Assembly (NCBI GenBank): GCA_024743015.1
Contig: JANSXJ010000194.1
Span: 1-6,873 of the forward strand
Reading direction: 5' to 3'
Length of the DNA: 6,873 nt
Origin: Hyphomonas sp.
Lineage (GTDB): Bacteria; Pseudomonadota; Alphaproteobacteria; Caulobacterales; Hyphomonadaceae
Positions 4,585 through 6,873 of this stretch are shown piece by piece. Numbering within the stretch: the stretch's first letter is position 1; every line of letters starts with the position of its first letter. The notes under the pieces were generated by a model. That model worked only from the letters and a program-made list of their open reading frames with translations. It searched no databases and had not been told where the DNA came from. The translations under genes and the position numbers were made by a program.

Positions 4585-6873
4585 TCATGCTGAAACCAAT
4601 TCTTCGCCGCTCGCAGTTTTCAAGGACAACTGGCGACCGCCAATACCCTCGAAAAGTTGCTCACGACACGTAAGTACGATGATCTGAACTTGCTGACCGA
4701 CCATGTTCAGGATATCGAACATGCGGCCCATTCTCCGATCATCGGAAAACACCAACGCATCATCCAGGACGACGGTGGCGGGATGGCCTTGCTCGACAAG
4801 CATCTCGGCAAAAGCGAGACGAACGAGAACAGCGATTTGCTCCTGCGTGCCCATGCTCAGGTGTTCGAAAGATTCTTCGTAGCCGTTCTCGCGGACGACA
4901 CCGACGATATGCAGGTTCTCGTCAATCGCGATCTCTGCGCCGGGAAACAGGAGCTGCAAGTAGGGACGAACCCGTTTCAGCACCGGCGAAAGATAGCGCT
5001 CTTTCGCCTCTGTCTCGGCTGAACGTAGTGTCGATAGTAACAGTGAGAGTGCGGCTACCTCGCGCTGGGAGCGTTGACGCTGGTCGTCGGCCAACTCAAA
5101 CTCGCGTGCTTTCTGCTGAATGGCCTCGTCGAGGCCAGCGCCTTCAAGAGCTTCAATGTGTGACTTCAGCCCGACCACCTTCTCTTTCAGTTCAGAACGC
5201 TTGTCGCGACGCTCTTGGAGCGCTGTTTCCAACCGCGAAATCCGCGCTTCTAGTTGCGGCAACGTCTCGCCCTCACGCTGTCCTTCAAGCTCCGAGACAG
5301 CCTTCTGCTGGTCCGCGAGCGCCTTGCCAGCGGTCGTCACACCGGCCTCAAGATCATCATCTGAAACCTGGTCTTCCGCTACAGCCAGTCCCCTCTCCAG
5401 CTTATCGAGGCGTTCCTTCCCATCGTCATATCGTGTTTTCACACTTCCCAACTCAGTCTGGACACGGCCCATCTCGTCTTCCGGCCCGCCAAGGGCCGCT
5501 CGGGCGGTGGTCTGGGTCTCCCTAGCTTCCTTCGCACTTTCCAGAGCGGCGGCGAGGGTCTGATCTGCTTCTTTCTCCGATGGCAAGCCCTCGATCCCAA
5601 GATCGCTCAGCTCCCGTTCGAGAATGGCCTTCAGGCCAACAATGTGGTCGGCAAGCGGCTCCGCACCGGCGTCGTAGTCATCCGTTTCCGGCGCATGCAA
5701 CTCGGCTTCCTGCCGGGCAAGCTCCGCATTTCGCAGGAGCCTCTCGCGCTTCGCAAGTTGTTCCTCAGCAGCATCAACCGATTTGACGCCGCACTCTTCA
5801 AGCGCGGCTTTGAGAGCGTCATTCGCTTCGCGCTGTTGTGCGATGAGGCTATCCCGGTCCTTGATCGCAGGCTGAACAGAAATGCTGCCGTATTCGGGGA
5901 TGGTGACCGTTGTCGCTTCAACCGCTTCCACCGATGTCTGACCGAGCGCAAGGGCCGCACCATCGACCTCTAAGGTGGACAACCGGTCTGAAGGCATATC
6001 GAACGCAACGAGGGTCGCGGCGGCAGAAAGGCGGGATCGCGCAGTTTCCAATTTCTTCGCCGCATCTCGTATCGTTTCAATATTCTCGTCAGTTACGAGA
6101 ATGGCCGCTGCGCCCTGTTGGGCAGCCCTTTGCTTCTTTTCGGCCTCGTGTGCATTCTCGTACCGCTCCTGAAGCTCACGAATGCGGCCCTCGCGTTGAA
6201 CGGCAGTGAGAACGCGGCGGGCCATCGACATAGTCTTATCCGCGTCGGTGACGGCATCCTCGGCCTCATTCGCATCTTTGCGAAGCCCCTCGACTTGTTT
6301 CCTCAGCTCCTGATTTTTCTCGCGAACCTCGTCGAGCTTCTCCTTCGCCGCTTCAACCGCCTTGGCGTCGGTCGTGATCTGTTCTTTCATAGCGCGACGC
6401 TCGGCAAGGGCCTGTTCGGCTTGTTCCAGATTCCGCTTTTTCAGCTCAACATCCGTCGCCGCTGCCTCAATTCGTGATTCCAGCTTGACAAGCTCACCAT
6501 GTCGGCTCCGCGCTGCGTTCAGCTCCTCCTTGTCCTTCTGGTCTTGCGCTCCCGATGAAAGACGCGCGAGCGTCCCCTGTGCGGCTTCCAGGTCTTCCAT
6601 AGTGTTGGAGAGATCACTGCGGCGGTTTTGCAGCCCTTCGAGATCGGAACGCAGAGTCTCCACTTCGTCAATCAGCTCCTTGTAATCCCCGCGTGGCCTG
6701 CCGGTCGACGTGACAAGTTCGGAGAGCTGTTTGTCCACTGCGTCGGGCAAGGCCCTTCCTCGCCTGCCTCCCAGAACCTCGCCGACTTCCGACTCCAGTG
6801 CGCTGTGAAGGTTTGAGCGCGCGCTGTCAGGGAGATCCAACGCGCCAAAGGACTGGCCTTGCTGAACCCAGAG
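4585..6873 (-). CDS. SMC/SbcC-like coiled-coil ABC ATPase, C-terminal part (N-terminus beyond the window)
   Basis: The frame stays open to the right edge, so 762 residues are visible and the N-terminal ATPase lobe with the P-loop lies outside. A TTG at 6840 could start a shorter frame, but the residues before it (LWVQQGQSFGA) continue the protein and a start there would leave an ATPase without its P-loop. Counting from that TTG, residues 50-275 and 330-610 are long charged coiled coils. Residues about 277-325 form a beta-rich, hinge-like insert. The C-terminal head carries the ABC signature LSMGTQEQ (661-668), Walker B VVLDD (690-694) and a switch strand IIVLTC (720-725). This matches Rad50/SbcC/YhaN-type ATPases, which work with a nuclease or clamp DNA in the cytoplasm. 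No CxxC zinc hook is visible. It is the upstream member of a likely operon with the RloC-like gene. The exact role is unknown, and a nuclease partner may be encoded beyond the edge. Confidence 0.9.
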   Translation of the reverse strand, partial: LWVQQGQSFGALDLPDSARSNLHSALESEVGEVLGGRRGRALPDAVDKQLSELVTSTGRPRGDYKELIDEVETLRSDLEGLQNRRSDLSNTMEDLEAAQGTLARLSSGAQDQKDKEELNAARSRHGELVKLESRIEAAATDVELKKRNLEQAEQALAERRAMKEQITTDAKAVEAAKEKLDEVREKNQELRKQVEGLRKDANEAEDAVTDADKTMSMARRVLTAVQREGRIRELQERYENAHEAEKKQRAAQQGAAAILVTDENIETIRDAAKKLETARSRLSAAATLVAFDMPSDRLSTLEVDGAALALGQTSVEAVEATTVTIPEYGSISVQPAIKDRDSLIAQQREANDALKAALEECGVKSVDAAEEQLAKRERLLRNAELARQEAELHAPETDDYDAGAEPLADHIVGLKAILERELSDLGIEGLPSEKEADQTLAAALESAKEARETQTTARAALGGPEDEMGRVQTELGSVKTRYDDGKERLDKLERGLAVAEDQVSDDDLEAGVTTAGKALADQQKAVSELEGQREGETLPQLEARISRLETALQERRDKRSELKEKVVGLKSHIEALEGAGLDEAIQQKAREFELADDQRQRSQREVAALSLLLSTLRSAETEAKERYLSPVLKRVRPYLQLLFPGAEIAIDENLHIVGVVRENGYEESFEHLSMGTQEQIAVLVRLAFAEMLVEQGHPATVVLDDALVFSDDRRMGRMFDILNMVGQQVQIIVLTCREQLFEGIGGRQLSLKTASGEELVSA

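Noticed and set aside
4721..4732. 12-bp sequence ATGCGGCCCATT shared with 1447-1458
   Set aside because: One such match is expected by chance in a window of this size, and the copy at 4721 lies in a conserved part of the SMC-like gene.
4585..6840. SMC-like gene beginning at the TTG at 6840
   Set aside because: The frame is open to the window edge with sensible protein sequence, and this start would remove the ATPase P-loop. The gene is simply cut by the window.

Overview
The window looks like a stretch of bacterial chromosome, probably from a proteobacterium and perhaps an alphaproteobacterium. That placement rests only on the general style of the protein sequences and the mixed, moderately GC-rich codon use, so it is weak. 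There are three genes. One metabolic gene lies on the + strand at the left. Two large ATPase genes lie on the - strand and fill the rest. The two groups converge on a non-coding junction of about 525 bases.

Left (60-1286, +): a complete M20-family zinc amidohydrolase of the hydantoinase/carbamoylase type, which covers N-carbamoyl-amino acid hydrolases, beta-ureidopropionase and allantoate amidohydrolase. All expected metal-ligand motifs are present. A good ribosome-binding site sets the start at the ATG at 60. Middle (1287-1812): no confident gene. It holds several short inverted repeats just after the amidohydrolase, a 25-bp palindrome near 1720, and an open antisense stretch that reads somewhat like a coding remnant.

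Right (4585-6873, then 1813-4515, both -): the upstream gene is cut by the right edge of the window. It encodes an SMC/SbcC-like protein of which we see the long coiled coils, a beta-rich hinge-like insert and the C-terminal ABC ATPase half. After a 69-base gap comes a complete 900-residue ABC ATPase that resembles the RloC/PrrC group (COG4694/AAA_13). It has a P-loop, a coiled coil broken by a CxxC zinc-hook motif, an ABC signature, Walker B and H-switch, and a C-terminal extension with an R-x6-H element and an R-x3-E element that could be a HEPN/anticodon-nuclease-type RNase.

Same strand, short gap and related chemistry suggest that the two ATPases form one operon and possibly one DNA- or nucleic-acid-sensing module. 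Their promoter and any further partner, such as an SbcD-like nuclease, would lie beyond position 6873. The most interesting reading is a two-ATPase nucleic-acid surveillance or phage-defence cassette with an RNase effector tail, next to an ordinary metabolic gene. The architecture is seen in the sequence; the defence role and the RNase activity are inferred.
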